Shown here piece after piece: positions 22,866-37,392 of a stretch of DNA of 64,000 bases; the first letter of the stretch is position 1; the number at the start of each line of letters is the position of its first letter. The translations under genes were made by a program, and so were the position numbers. Below the pieces are notes generated by a model. It made no database searches, was not told where the DNA came from, and saw only the letters and a list, made by a program, of their open reading frames with translations. Source of the DNA: Rhynchonema sp. JSB1_4 (Eukaryota > Nematoda > Chromadorea > Monhysterida > Xyalidae); assembly GCA_030248065.1 (NCBI GenBank), contig JASAMV010007625.1:62001-126000 (forward strand), written 5' to 3'.

Positions 22866-25800
22866 TATCGATTGTTTGTGGTCATATGCAGATATCGATT
22901 GATTGGCTGGTCACACAAGATTGTGACACCTGATAACAAATAGGGAAGGGTGGTAAATTGGCACGTGGGTTCGACGAATGGGGCACACACGCCACAAACC
23001 AAGCGAGTGAGCGATAAAATCAGGTAATTTTTGCATGACTGTGATACACCACAACGCAGGCTGTGAGATTGACACATTCAGTCACTGTTGTGCACCTTTA
23101 AATCTAGATGGAATGATGCTAAATATATCCGGTAATTGGCACCTAAGAACGGCAGAAAATCAAACTGTAATCAGTCCTCCACAGACAGGCACAGGCACAG
23201 ACAGTTGCAAAGGCAATCGTTTTAGGTGGATAAAATTTGTCTTCCCAAGCGCGTAAACTGGATAAATAGTGACAAATCAAAAGACACGAACGGTCACAAA
23301 TATCTTATGATTTAGCTCGACGTTGGGTTCCGAGGAACAGTAACGGTACAATTGAGTAAATGTAGTGTGCCCTATTGGTGCACCAATGCGCAAGATTACC
23401 ATGGATCCAACTGACCGAAAACCTTAATCAGTTTGCGGCCAAAAAAGCCGCGTCTGCTTTTTTGCTGATCCGGTAATTACACGGCTGTGCGCATTTTGGG
23501 ATACAGCAAATTTTGTAACCACACAATCAATCAAATATGCACCGCGCATAATTTCAGCAAGACACATCAAATTGTATGGTGTAGTGTGTTGACACGATTA
23601 GTGGCATGGACACCCAGAGCTGATTGGTTGTGTGCACGGGGCTGTAGCCAATGAGCGTGCGAGACTCCGCCTCTTTCTTTGTATATTATTGTGCATGTGA
23701 CACTAAGCAACACACACGGACAAATCTGAAACAAATTATGCCTGTATTTATACCTAGTGCGTTACAGTCAATCTGAATGAAAAGTCTCTATAACATCTAT
23801 CGTCAGAGCAAGATTGGACATGATTGATCTTTACATGGTTTGATGGAGTTTAGTGTTCTTATACGCGCGGCTGTGTGGATAGTGATTTGCTGCATGCTGA
23901 GAACAGTTGTCCTTGGGTACTGTACTCAGTAAGTATGACTGACGGCATTAAAATGCTGAATTTATATTTGAATACCAATCTCACATTTCCATGTGAAACA
24001 TCAGTCTGCTTTTTTAGCACCTACTGATAAGCGGTTTCGGTCCGATTGACTAATGTTTCAAGCGAACTGCCCACCCTTGGTTTTTTAGGCATGAAACTTC
24101 AAAACACAGGAAACCGCTTGGCCAACCTTGCTCTAAAACACACACTCGGTACCCCTAAACAATGTATATACAGTCAAAGCCACCGTTGTATGCGTGTGTG
24201 CGTGTGCGTTTTTGATGCGGATTTAGGTGAAATTTGCGGGAATTAGACGCCGCATGGTTCGATGCACCTATTCCCAGAGCGTAGCCGATAAGTTTTGATT
24301 GGAATTTGCACTTATCAGACATAGTACTGAACTGGTTGCCGGGTTACGGTAGGCAGCGAATTCTTTCTCAGAGCAGGTCCTACTGTGGTTCAGGTTCCGA
24401 TTCCGGGTCAAACTATTCGACTTTGGGAACCTGAACTTACATGGTTACATGTGTTAACCGTTGTATATCCCGGTGACTGCAGGGCCAGATACTGATTCAT
24501 AGAAATCCAATAGATTTGAGACGTATTAGGGTTGAGCCCGTCTATGTGGGTTTTTTAGGTTGCGGACGGAATTTGTCGGTTGTGACTAATGAGATCAATC
24601 AAATCACAAAACTACCGCGAAAAGAAAAACTGATGACTTTGCGCCGTACAACATGTACATGTATGGTTTACTGCAAGTTTTTATGATGAGTTTGACTTTG
24701 GACATTTTCGTCCGCAAAACTTGATTATTTTGTGTTTATCAACTTGACTGATTTGAAATATCAGACAGACTTTAAACGTATACAGTAGGACTAATAGTAT
24801 TCGGATCTGAACAAATCAGCGATAAGTCAATCATCCAGAAGAGATGCAGAACAGGCGACTTTGGAATTTGTAAATTTTACAGTGTGCAGCAACCGTTTGA
24901 CTGTGCCCACCCAAATGGCAGTGTACACTGACTGACGTGTGGCCCATCCACTGCACGCTTTCCAGCCATTGCACAATGAATAAGGCACAAGGACCTCAGC
25001 AGCAAATCTGACGGTCAGCACAACGTAATTTTTAACTGAATGCCATATTTTTTAGCGGGTATCGTTCGATGTGTCCGCACTCCGTATCATAGTACAACGT
25101 ACAATACCGCAACACGTTTTCTCAGGTATTATACGTAGAAATCACCTGCGTAGTGCGCAACACCGACATCAATGAAAATGAAACCAAGCTGTGCTTTCTG
25201 AACTCACAGTCACAAACCAATCATTGATATCGTATGGGTGACGTATGCATACAGTACACCCAGGTTACAAACCCACCACGTATACGCACTTTGGTTGATC
25301 GTTCTAATACTTGCCAGTTCTAATTGTCGGTGATTGCAAGTTGACATGTACTGATGCCTGGCCATTACCCACATTATATAAATGGATCATATAAATATTG
25401 CGGTCTGACCCTGTGGTCGGTTTGACGTGTACAAAGATTGATTGGTTGACGCTTCACCGATTATGGCTGTTGATCGCTGTAATCACGCACTTGGTTGAAT
25501 TGTAGGCGCTCAATCAATAGTTTCATGTGATTATGAGACAAAAACAATTTCAGTGTCTCTCTTGGGACACCTTCGCCGAGTGTTTGTCACAAAATGCTTG
25601 CCAGTTTGCGGCAACAGGTATATACTGTGTAACTTTGGGGAATTATATGCACTTTAGTGCTGCACAAGCAAGTTCCTTGAAGCGGCTTCCAGCTCCACGT
25701 GCACATTCAGGTTGTGCATATATCGAACTGAAACCGAGCCCCTAAATCGACTCACCGCAACCAGTGCACATGACTTGTTTGGGAACGCACCGGCGCATGC

Positions 25801-28800
25801 AATAATTCGGTAATCTGCTGGAAAATCGAGCTATATTTACCGTCACAAGAACTAACCGCCGCCGTTCGGGAGCGAAAGTTGCACTTCTTCTATGAAACTA
25901 GTTCCAGAACCTGGTTCCGGTTCCATAGTGGAATCCGGTACCGGAAGTGACCCTTCGAACAAAGCTGGCTGACGGGATGATTACCGAACGTGCGAGAACT
26001 GTGCATAGGTATGTACCATAGTAGACAGCGAAAAGCGCTGCTGCATTTTCGGCGGTTAGTCGACCCAATGAAACGATAAACAGATGTATAAGTAAGTAAA
26101 AGCGAGGGAAAGACCGCACTGTGATTAGCGGCAGATGCGCTTATGCTTGACCAAACGCACAGTCGCTCTAACAGGCTTATACTGAGAAAACGATTACGGT
26201 GGCCGTAGGCTACGATTACTACGGTAATATTACACATAGAACATCTTGGTTCAAGTTGTGGACGCAATTCAAACGGGCAACTGGCTTGAAATTTTCAACC
26301 AAGCAATCAAGGCGGAAGAACATAAGAAGCTCTTGGGATAAGCCCTTCGGAAATCGTCTGATAAGAATCGGAAATCGGCCCCAGGGTAAACGGGCAAGCT
26401 ATGCATTTGAGTCGATGCAAAAACTTTAATAAATCGGCTACGAATCTGTAAGTTTTTGATTGCTAACCTCAGGCATGTTTCAAGTTTTCAATAACTGCCC
26501 GTGCATTGTAATGGCCCGAATTCCCGACAACGCAATCGCAACCACTCGCTCGCGGTCAACTGCGTTTGTGGCTTTGTGCAATGATTCAAAGCATCGCACA
26601 ACATCTGCACTGTTTCAGCACAAACACTCTTGATTGCGCATGATTGAATGCGATTACACCACGCAACTGATTGCGATTTCGCTTTCGGGAATTCGGCCCA
26701 TTTTGTTTGCATAGCATTTCAATACGGAGAAAGATTGGTTTAAGTATTATGCTGTTCATAACGGTCTCACAATTTATAACTTGAGTAACTGGTTGCACTA
26801 TTGTTACCGTTTGGATGTCTGCTGGTCCATTCAATAGACTTAATGCGAGTAAATCTGACAAGTTCAACACAAACCAATATAACTTCATAACCTACAAAGT
26901 CCACAAGTTGTTGCTAGACCGTTTTCAGCCAAACACAATCGCTCAGCCATAACACACTAGTGACTGATCAAAACTATGCACAAGCTGCATAACGTATACG
27001 CTTTTAATTGACGTGCTGATTGTACCGATGCTCTTCACAGGTTAAGAATGTTATTCGATAGGGCTGCACTTTCCAGAAACCGAAACAGAAAGATGTGCAC
27101 TCTTGCATACTAACCAAAAGGCATTTTGATTCGGAACAGGTTCAAGTATGTGAACAGAACAGGCAGTGTATTTAACATGACACGGCGCGGAGTTTTGACG
27201 GCCACGGTATCCACGCAAAAAATTAGGGAACACTTGATATGGAAAGCCCAGAAATGCAGAAAATCACTTATGTACATTTGACTGGAAAGTCAACGGAAGT
27301 CCATTGGTGCCCAAAGGTGGATCACTAAAAATCAACTCACGCACGCTCACCTAATGGATCGAGTCCAAAGTGAGTACACAAAACAGGAAGTGAATGTGGT
27401 TTGGAAGTACATAGGCTTTTCAGATTTTGGCAAGATTTGGGCTTGCGTGCCACTATGGTATTGAGGTTGTGCAAATACACTTACAGCAGCCCGCATGCAG
27501 CAGGAGGGCCGAGAAATAATGTGGACACATAAAATATGGAGAGCAGATATATTTTATTGAATTAGTGCCGTTTTGTTTGCCAATTCACGCCGAAAGTGTC
27601 TAGCTACCGTAGCCCGTGGCTCGCTTCCGTTCATTCATTGTCTCACAGTGTGCTGAAGAAAGGGAGCCACTTGAATGCTCCACACATGATGACTATACCA
27701 AATAGAAAAGGTCAATTTGCTGCACGTTTTGCGTGGATTGTCGCCCTTTTTGCAGTAATGCGGGCTTGTGGGACCCTTTGTTTTTCATTGCCATCCATCC
27801 AGAAACCATTTACGCTTTGTCAAAGCAGTCAAGTAGGTAACACCATTGTTATATTGGGTTACTACATGGAGACAGAGATACAGTCTACCGCTGTTATTTG
27901 AATTTGTGGGGTGAAGAGCAATTTATTTTCTTCCATCAATTTACCAGCATCCTGGCCTCGATTCAACAAATAGTACCGACTCTGTATGCAGTATGCAGAA
28001 CGAAGACTGTAGAGCGAAATGAATTCTATCGTAACCTGGGGAGCGGGTTACGGTACTGAAGCCAACCACAGCGTGACGACAGCTGCGTGAGACAAATTTG
28101 CGTGATTTGAATAAAAATGCCCTAATTTGCAACACCGGCCACAAAAACGCGTCTGTGTTTATTTTTGAAAGTTGTTGGCTGGCTGACATAACAGGTGGTG
28201 GTAATAAAACAAAATACAATGTGCAAAGATTGCAAAAGTGGCCCGCTAAGTGAATAAAATTTATAATTTTTAGTGACAGATTTATACATACTATAGCAGA
28301 GGTCGGTCATGCGGTTTGAAAGAATAAAAGACTGTGGTTCTTCACGAGGCAAAGGAACGCACCTACATGTATTTGGTACGCAAATGAATGTTTACATGCA
28401 ACAAAATCAAATATCCAGCCCTGTATCCAGATGCCATACCGATGTTATGATTCAGTAATTCTTTCGTTATGGTATTTTAATTCGAATGAGCTTGTAATGC
28501 GTTGTCGCTAATATGCACTGGCAAGGGCAGACGCTGTTCTGCCGTTAAACGAACTCGGAAACAGGTTAATCGAAGCCGTCTTGAAATTTCAGGGTAATGT
28601 ATGACAAACTTCTTGCACTGACCGGATTTTCAGAGTACAAGCTACAGCGCATAGGCATGAAAAGTGGCGGAAATTGGAATCAGCGCAGGGTGATCAAAAT
28701 CGAAAAAACAGTATTTTTATCTGGCATTTGTTTCATAGTCAAAAAGACCACATACTGTATCTCATCCCATGCTTTATTCGATTTAAGCAAACAGCAAGGA

Positions 28801-31800
28801 ATGTAAATGAAGGCGTGCAAAGCGCTCGAAAGTTTGACGACTTGCACCTACTGCCAGTGTTCAAACGGGATCCCGATCCACGTTAACTACCGACCACCTA
28901 AACTGGAAGAAGGTCTGACGGGCGAAAATTTTGTGAAGTGTGCCAGAGAAAAAGAGATGCGATTTAGAGGTCCCAGTAGTGGTTCGCCGAAAGTCTGGAG
29001 CTGGGGTGCTGGGGTCCTAAATTTGTTCTCAGTCTCGCCATTGAAGAGCGTAATCGTCAACAAACCCAACATTTAAGGTGTACCCATCACCTGATCATAA
29101 CAGTTGTTATCGGATTACTGTACCTTCATCAAGTGACAAGTGAAATAGGCGCCAAAGTTGCCCGACCGCAAAGCATCAACGGACTTTCGCATCATTTAGT
29201 ATCACATTTATCATCGTGTTTACCGTAGTCGCATCTTAATGTCTGTCAGCAGTGATCAGTCAATTTATCAATCAACCAATTACAAATTGTCTGTCACATA
29301 CACAATGCAGCGACCACCCCTCCTACAAAACTAGGATTAACTTTTTACGTATTCGGGCGCGAAGCACCAGTGCGTGTGCGCAATGCACACTTATAATTTG
29401 ATTATTGCACACAGTATTGTGAGCTGGGTTGTTGTGTATGACGATGCACTTTTTAGTATGATGTGATTTTAAGTTGCGAAGTCGCTCCTGAATTTGCGTC
29501 AATCAAGCGTAGGTACAATGGTTACCCCTTTCGACCTGCTTTCGTCGGCCGGCGGTGCACCTGGGCATGGTCAGTGCGAATGCACCAGATGGCCACGAGA
29601 CCACAAAACGCACACGAACTGGTTTCAAGCTCGGACTCGCGTAAACGTCACGCTCACAGGGTCGTCATGTATAAAATCCAGAGCACTATCTATGTTGAGC
29701 TGTTGTTGATGTTTCAGGCATCGCCAGTAACATCACGTATGTACATTATATTCGTATGCCACATGTTAAGTAGTGTTGATTGCAATGTTTTGTGCAAACA
29801 AATTTTGCAATGTAACCAGCACAATATCGTTTGGGTTGTTGGGTTGTATTTTAGCGGAAATTGCAGTATTCTCACATTAAGTCAATGTCAAAAACCACCC
29901 AATTCTTCAGCAAATGCAAGTGTGTATGCGAAATAAAAGTCTTGCTACACACACTAATTCGCTCACCCCAGAATGTGTACCGTAAACTTTGTGTTGAATG
30001 ATTTGCTTAATCGAATCAAAATCAATCAATCAAACAAACTCTGCCACGATTCGTTGATGCGTAATTGATTGGTTGATGATGATGATGACTACTGCGGCTC
30101 AGAATTATTAGTAAATGTGATTTACAGTCTCCAACAGTCCTGATTATTGACGTTAATGTAGCGCGTAAATACATTATGTATAAATAAATACCAATGTAAC
30201 CAGAACCACCATACGACAAATCTATGGTCATTATTTTATTTTTAACGAGTTGTTTTCATACTTTTCCTAACCATAATGAGAAAAGTCATTTTCAATCATT
30301 TTCCGTTTTTGATGTTTCCGGGAACCTCATACTCCGAGTGATTATATTTTGAGGCATAAAAGTCAGTTCATAACGAGTACGAACAATACCCGAGAGTGTG
30401 CGGGAAAACACAAAGTGAGACCTACTACATACATATATGATGACAGGTTTACCGTTTACAAAACCATGAACTTTGAGCCACAATTCTTCAATTTTTCAAG
30501 AATGTAGCAGCGATTCACCATCAACAACTCAGAAATACCAGAAAATATCGGTTTACAAGGGCTGTATGGGTGGGTATCGAACCATTGGTGACCAGAATAA
30601 TCCGAATTGATCCGTGTTGAACACGTAATTCACGAAACAACGTTGTGTTGTAGATGGGTGTGACCGTGGTTCATCGCCAAACCCCAGTTCATATGTAGAT
30701 GGAAGCAAATATAGCACAAGCTACACCACATAATCTTGAAATACGGTTGTAGCTTGCGTCACTGATCTTCGAGTCGCAAGTATCGTAACGTGCCGGTCGG
30801 CATTTATTCATCCTACAAAAATATGACAAGAAAAGCAGCTCAAATAAAAACACTGCGTTTGTGTCACGGACAAAAACCAACATTTTTGCTGTCATGTCAG
30901 ACCATTCGTCAAATAGAGCACCGTTTATATTTATTTCCTTTCACGCTAATGTAATCAATCAATTTTACACACCGCCATGCACATTCAGTCTTACAGTATT
31001 TCGTTTGGCTTATTGATGTGTGTTGCAGTTTTTAACTAATTTGATCGGGTTAAGGCCGACGTGCGGCGCCACCCGCCCACTAGTTACGAATTAGAGAATT
31101 TGTCACGCGGAAAAACTAAAAGTGCGGTTATTTTCAATCTTTTATAACTATAACTAGGTAGGCACACCATTGCTCTCTGATACGCGCATCAGTAGGTTTT
31201 GGAGCAGCTTTTACAATGCACTTTGCATGGTCCGGTTCATGTGCCCAGCTTGGTGATGTTTCACGTAACTCAACTTTGTTAGTGGTTACTGTAGAAACCT
31301 GGTTATCAGAGTCTTGTTGTTATTTTCTCTGTTGATTGAGCAAACTTTTAAAAGATGGAGTTGGTTGTGGCACATTGATATTGTACATACAACGTGTTTG
31401 AGCAGTCCTCCAATAACTAAACAAGTACATATAAGCTATGTCGCGACCTGGGGTGGATCCAGGCGGGGCCACAGGGGGCATACCCCTTTGGTCAAATTGG
31501 CCCTGAAGAGGGGGCCTCTGTTTCGGAAAGAAGAACGAAAAAAGACCACTAAATGGCAGGATTTGCACCTGAATACACTTCAAAAGTCCAAGCATCGCGC
31601 GCTTCGCGCGTTAGATACACGTATTGTAGTTATGTATTTTCAATGAAATTTGGCCCTCGCGCGCGTAAAAAGTGCCTTCCGCGCGCTTCGCGCGCATTGT
31701 GACTTTTTGTGTGGTACCTTAGGTGTAAAAGCGCCAAATTCGACACGACCACTGGAGAAAAATGACTATTCAAAAGTGGAACAAGCACTAGATAAAAATG

Positions 31801-33747
31801 AATTTTTGCATTTGGCCCCTCCCTTAGCCAAAAGCTGAATCTGTCACTGATTGCAACCCACAGTAGCCCGCGAAAAGTTTTAACCTCACTAAGTTAAAAG
31901 GTTAAATTTTAGGTCGATGATTCTCGTTAGTTTCGCAAATGTTTACTTTGCTTGCATTCAGAGAAAACATTCACGGAAATATAAACATTAGCAACCATTA
32001 TTATTTTTACTTATTTTAATGTGATGATTTACTTGCTGTGATTTGAAACAAGCAAATAGGAAAATGTGAAATGCAAATTATTACAAATTTGACTGTCACG
32101 TGTTTTTGGAAAGAATTCGTATTAAGGTAAGCACTAGATTGGTGTGGAGTTTTCGAAACATAACTCGATTTGCCCCCCATGCTCAGACACAATTTTGACG
32201 TTTTCGCAATGTGATTTGGGCTCAAATTAGAGAATTTTCCGCACAGTTGGCCGCACCGCCGAGTCGGTTTGCACATTACGCGCACATTTGGCAGCGAAAA
32301 AACAAAGAAATAAAATGCGAAAAAATTGCCAAAATACGTCACAATATTATCAGATTGGGGTTACTGTAAGCAAACGTACAGTAACCGGATTGTAGCGCAG
32401 TGAGGTTGGCTTGCGTGCATGCATTCAGTTTATGGTATCAATTTTCAACTGTCAACATTAATACCAGCTCTTGTTATTATGGCGGCTAAATGCGTTGCAA
32501 TTCATGGCATTGATTTGTTAGCTTAGCTGTATATTGCATTGTGTCAATAACAAACCGTTATCATGTCTGGAGTGCATTTATACCGTAACGAGAGTCTAAA
32601 AGCCCCGCCACCAGGTGTGATAATGAAGAAAATCTGGGAGAATTGCACTTTTGAAAGCCTTGCAACTTGAGATGACCGATATTTTTCAAATTCATTTCTT
32701 TTCACTGTTAGTTACTGTAGCCTGCCATTGCGTAATGAAGTGTTTTTATGTTCGTTGGGGGCATTATGTAAAGTGCATATGAAGGGGACTAACAGGCTTT
32801 GGTACACAAATCCAGTGGGACTCAAACCCCAATCTAACAGAAACTAAAAATGGCTGTTTTCAAAATCTGGGACATGAATCGACCGCACTGTTTGCTAATG
32901 AAGACGCTTGTTGATGAATGAGATGGATCATGTTCGACAACGTGTATCGTGCACCTTATTCTTAGTTGATCGTTTCGATCCGTTTTCACAGATGGGCTGG
33001 GGTGGTGCATCAAGCCATCATCAGTGTGATCAATGCACCAGATGGCCACGTGAGCCCGAAAACGTTCGTGTGAAACATCACTGCTTGTGGAAGCACAAGA
33101 AGCTCACATCAAAAAGACAGATCTAGCGCGTACATAGCTGGGTACGGAGCTCACCTGGACAACCTGCCAAAATACTGCACCGTTTTTTGTCGCAGTTTCC
33201 CGAAATTCCAGCCAAGGCGTGATGATACCGTATCCCAGCACTGCTTCGCACAACACGCCACCTACTGTGGCGTAACACCATCTTGCAGCAGCAGTCTGTA
33301 TTTACACAAATCACAATCAAAGCCATTGGTGTTAATGCAAACAAAGCAATGTCTAAGCAAGCTGTAAAGCCATTTCGCACCTTGCACGTGCACCCCCGGC
33401 TAAGTAAATAATGCCGCACTAATGGGCCCCCGCCCCGAGACATATGGACACGTATTCTAGAAGTGCTTGTGCAGTCCTCACAATCAATGTCGAGAATTCA
33501 ATGCAGCAAAAGCACAAACTTATCCCCAACACTTGCGAGAACGTTGCTGTCTATCTTGTTAGCTCCTGTTCGCTTTATCGAGAGCGTCTTAATTGACCTG
33601 ACGATCTTGTTAAGATGTAATAACACATGTCGTTAAACAGTCTAATAGTTAAGTACACACAGTTATTTGATTGCAAATTGCATTTTGATTTTACTGAGTA
33701 CGTAAAAATCAAAGAGGGGATTGACACCGTTACTGCAGGACAGAATG
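22866..33747. other. 10.9-kb gene-free region between goosecoid and CDKAL1
   Basis: Upstream of goosecoid on the minus strand and downstream of CDKAL1. I found no exon chain, RNA gene or strong repeat over most of it; open frames are short and lack family features. It contains one weak hAT-like remnant with GCGCGC repeats (31440-31860) and two related short tracts near 29555 and 33000. By position it is the likely cis-regulatory region of goosecoid, but I cannot point to any element. Confidence 0.5.
31440..31860. mobile_element. possible hAT-like remnant with GCGCGCTTCGCGCG repeats
   Basis: GGGGTGGATCCAGGCGGGGC near the left is like the common hAT opening 'CAGNGGCGGATCCAGG', and the right side ends TGTCACTGATTG. 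Between them GCGCGCTTCGCGCG occurs twice (about 31596 and 31680). No duplication or exact inverted ends were found, so this is a tentative call. Confidence 0.35.
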
Positions 33748-33753
33748 TTTTAT
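33748..33753 (-). terminator. probable poly(A) signal of CDKAL1
   Basis: TTTATT on the plus strand, AATAAA in transcript sense, 119 bases past the CDKAL1 stop codon. Confidence 0.5.
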
Positions 33754-33871
33754 TATTTCATTGCAACATCGCACGGATAGAACTTCTGGCACGGAACAAC
33801 AACAACAACATAAAACTCTGCCAAAAAACATGTAATCCGATAAGCATTTTACCTTCACGCAAAAAGAAACA

Positions 33872-36800
33872 TCACCAGGCCTTCCAGCAACAGCCAGACA
33901 CCAACAGCAATAACAATAAGATCACGACTAGGAGCAACGTACGAGATTTCCTTAAATCCTGAAAGTTTGCTGAAATATTCCTGCTGATCACATCTCTACC
34001 ACAGCAGAGCTCACGGACTTTCTTGGGCACATTGTGCAAGCGTTGCACAGCTCCAGACGGAGTAGTTGGGTTTTTGCTGACAATCACACCATAAACCGAG
34101 AACTTTCCATCCGCATCCGTAATCCTGACGCGCACAGTCTGACCGAGCAACTGCGGCCCTGTTCCGGACACCAGTACCTGCGTGTAGCACTTTGTGTGTC
34201 CGACCAGATGTGTCCGATCCGAGGCCCATTCACTGATCAACACATCGTGTTCCGTATGCAGCAGATGTTTGTATGGGTGATAGGAACGGAACAGATCGCT
34301 CATCGCTTTCGTCCGTTGTTTGGCCTGTGGGATTGGAGATGGAATGGATAATGTTCCATGAGAATGCAGCGTGGAGCGTGCCTTCTCCGGGAGCATGGCT
34401 AACACACCCCAAGGTCATAAAACATGACTGAAGTGCAGCCGAAAACCTCAGCTCAAGAGACATTGGACAACCCTGCCCGATTAATGAAAAAAAAGGACGC
34501 ACAATCTTCGCATCTACTTTCGGCATTTTCGCAGCGGGAGTGTTGGGTCGCGAGTAATACTGGTTGATGAACACAGAGGGGAAACGGTAATCTCTGATCA
34601 ACTGCATGCTGCCGGCAAAGTCCTCATCGGTCTCGCTTGGAAACGCACAGATGAAATCGGTGGCGATGTGAATGTCCGGCACGCTGCAATGTACATACCA
34701 GATACATTATTCCACGGATGCGTAGAACATAATGAAAATCAGGTGTGTACCCAAATCTGTGAAAGCTTGCAAAATGTAAAAAAATCACTGTTAATTGTCG
34801 ATGTTTTATTCGCGTGCTCGAGGTGGAACAAATCAACCAGCCACGAATGTTGCTTTTGGGACGAGTAAAAAGTCGAACACAAACCTTTTGCGCATATAAT
34901 CCACAACATGTCTGAAATGCCCAACATTGTACTCGCGTTTCATATCAGCCAACACCGCATCGCTACCTGACTGCACTGGGATATGAAGGAAGGCATAGAC
35001 ACGTGGATGGCGCAGGATAGCGGCTATTTCCTGCAATGTGGAAAGACAGCCTGCACTCTTGTGATGGTAAAGTTTGTTACACGAACGGAATCCAATGTTT
35101 TTCTGAGGCATTGCGTACCGCCTTCATTGTGACCGAAAATGAAGGTTTCCAATCGTATCACTATAAATGGGGAAAAGTCGACTGTACATTCTCTATTATG
35201 TGAATCTGTGCACTGCAGAATGTTTGGATGGGTACCAACGGCAGATGAGACATAAAGTTGTCGTCATCTTATAGAGAGATTTGCAATAAATAAAGGTCTG
35301 CTTTAGAGAAGAAGGAGGTCCATCACAGACAAAGCAGACAGTGAAAATTGCACTGAACACAGCCAGACCAATAGGTCGTACCTCCAAATGGTCGAGAATG
35401 TACGGCGGATTTGTCATCCCCAATCGCATCATACAGCCATCTGGGATGACGTCCACCAATTGCTGCAACAAGTCAGGCAGCACCACACCGATGTCACGAC
35501 CGTATGCACCCAGATCCTCGGATGTCAGCCACAGCTCCTTCACGCCTTCTGCAGCATTGATGAAATCGTTCTTTGGATACGATGATACAAACATAAATTT
35601 ACATCTTGTTCATTTGACTTGTTTTGCGATGTAAATAGCGCATGACTAGCGGGGACACAATTGGCTTGGGACCGAAATGGCAGCATCAGTCACTGGCACA
35701 TGGAAGCATTTTTGTTTTCCGATTGAAATTATTACAAATTCCGTTTTATAAATTACAAAGCAACACACCCTCGAATGACTGCCTTGCTCGTGCGACCAAC
35801 TCTTCAATCAGATAACTGGCCAGATCACCACGTGCTTGTTTCGTCTTGCAATAGGTGCCTGCGCATGAAGATTACACTCTTGTAATTAAAACCACAAAAA
35901 AGAACAGGTTTTTCTCAGAAAATTTGCTCACAATGATTCAAACACCCGGTGTTGATGGCCAGAATTTCAACCAGGGGATTCTTGCGAATTTTCGGCAGAT
36001 CGAGACGAGCGCCAGCCAGACGTCTGCCGCCAGCGCGTTTGGATGCGGTTAGACGCACCGTGTTGCCTGAAACTCGAAGGGGAACCATTGATGCAGAAAA
36101 AAGTTGGATATTTATTGGAATGGCTTGTGCACACGGGCAAGTTTTGCGACGCCTATTCAGCCGCGGGTGCCTTATCTTTACTTACACCCCATTGCAGTAA
36201 AAATTCGTTATGGGTGAGTAAGAGCAACAGGTAACGTTGGCATACACTTGACCTTGCAATGTTTCATCGACCACATGCACAATACGATCGATCTGTTGCA
36301 CGCCGATGACTGAGTAGCCCTAGGAAGAAAAAGTTGACATCGGAAGTTGTTTGAAAAAATATTCTTGTAACAACTGTTGCAAACTTGGGAACAAAGAAAG
36401 TTTGCGTCGAGAGGTCGTAACGGCTGTCGTTAGCCCAGACTTGGGCTCATTCGCCCCCGTAACTCGACCAGAATTTATGACCGGTCCACACCCCACAAGC
36501 ACCCAAAACTGAACCAACATTGATCCAGTCCGTTTTCAACGCCGCTTGTGGCACACAGCCAGCCAAGACGACGGGTACTGAATCGACTCGTGCACTTTTC
36601 ACATGGTTTCGTAGTTGGTCTTCACTGGGCGTTTTCACAGTGCAACTGTTTAGGAGCCATAAATCGGCCACGTCCGGGGAATCTACAATGATAAATTGAA
36701 TTGATTGCAAGAGTAAGCTTGAACACCGAGGTTGGCAAGTTTAAAATCATGTGATTGGCAATATGCCACAATTACGAGCATTTGCTGTGTGACTGTAATT

Positions 36801-37392
36801 ATTGGTAAACAAAATAACCATTTGGCACCCGTACCCCGTAATCTTCAAAATTACAAGGTGGAGCTCATTCCCACTGGAGATAAGCAGGCGGATAAGGCCC
36901 AGGCGTGTACAACAGAGTTCAAAATAGGCCCAGTTTCAGCAGACCAGGGACCGCAGTTGTGCTGCCGGTAAGCCCGAAATCTTGTTTTTATGCTACTCGC
37001 TGTCCCTGGTAAATTGGTCCAGAGATGCCTGACATGGTACAGACACTGGAGATCTTCCGCTCGTCGGTTCGGCTGGTCAAAACGTGGAGAACGCGGAACC
37101 CCGTCCCGGTGGCAAATATCACCTGTGATTTCATATCCAGCCTGCGCGAGCAACCCAGCCATGTACTCGGAGTCACTACTGTTGTGCGAACAGCCCCAAG
37201 TTTTCACGAAGATCTTTTTCGTGCCTGAAAAGTTAAAAATAGTTTTTCTGTTAACAAAAGTACGTTGCAAAAAGATAACTGACCGGGAACAAAACTGGTG
37301 CCATGGAACTTTTCTGTGTGCTTATTCCGACTGGGTGATACGAGTGATGAGCACAGGGCTCCAGGTGTAATAGTGTCCTCGATATCAGGCAT
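33872..37392 (-). CDS. CDKAL1: CDKAL1-type tRNA methylthiotransferase, ten exons, 537 aa
   Basis: Radical-SAM enzyme that makes the ms2t6A modification at position 37 of ANN-decoding tRNAs, held on the ER membrane. Exons in order: 37392-37284, 37224-37123, 36682-36519, 36319-36253, 36066-35932, 35858-35769, 35548-35382, 35030-34885, 34683-34503, 34324-33872; coding length 1614 with every phase consistent. The N-terminal UPF0004 domain has [31 protein letters not shown] and VLAGCVPQA, giving three 4Fe-4S cysteines. The radical-SAM cluster motif [15 protein letters not shown] spans the exon 5-6 junction. [50 protein letters not shown] and [15 protein letters not shown] follow, then a TRAM domain (about 400-490). 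The chain ends with a leucine-rich hydrophobic segment ([16 protein letters not shown]) and a four-residue tail, the tail anchor known in CDKAL1. The start is the first ATG in frame. Confidence 0.97.

Noticed and set aside
24000..29500. Scattered frames of 60-157 residues
   Set aside because: No codon pattern, domain or splice partner; consistent with chance frames in non-coding DNA.
33627..33962. Plus-strand frame of 111 residues before CDKAL1
   Set aside because: It overlaps the CDKAL1 tail on the other strand and is Asn/Lys-rich from the complement of the leucine-coding tail anchor and 3' UTR.
34011..35594. Alternative plus-strand frames across CDKAL1
   Set aside because: They are antisense shadows; the minus-strand exon chain matches the family residue by residue with consistent phases.
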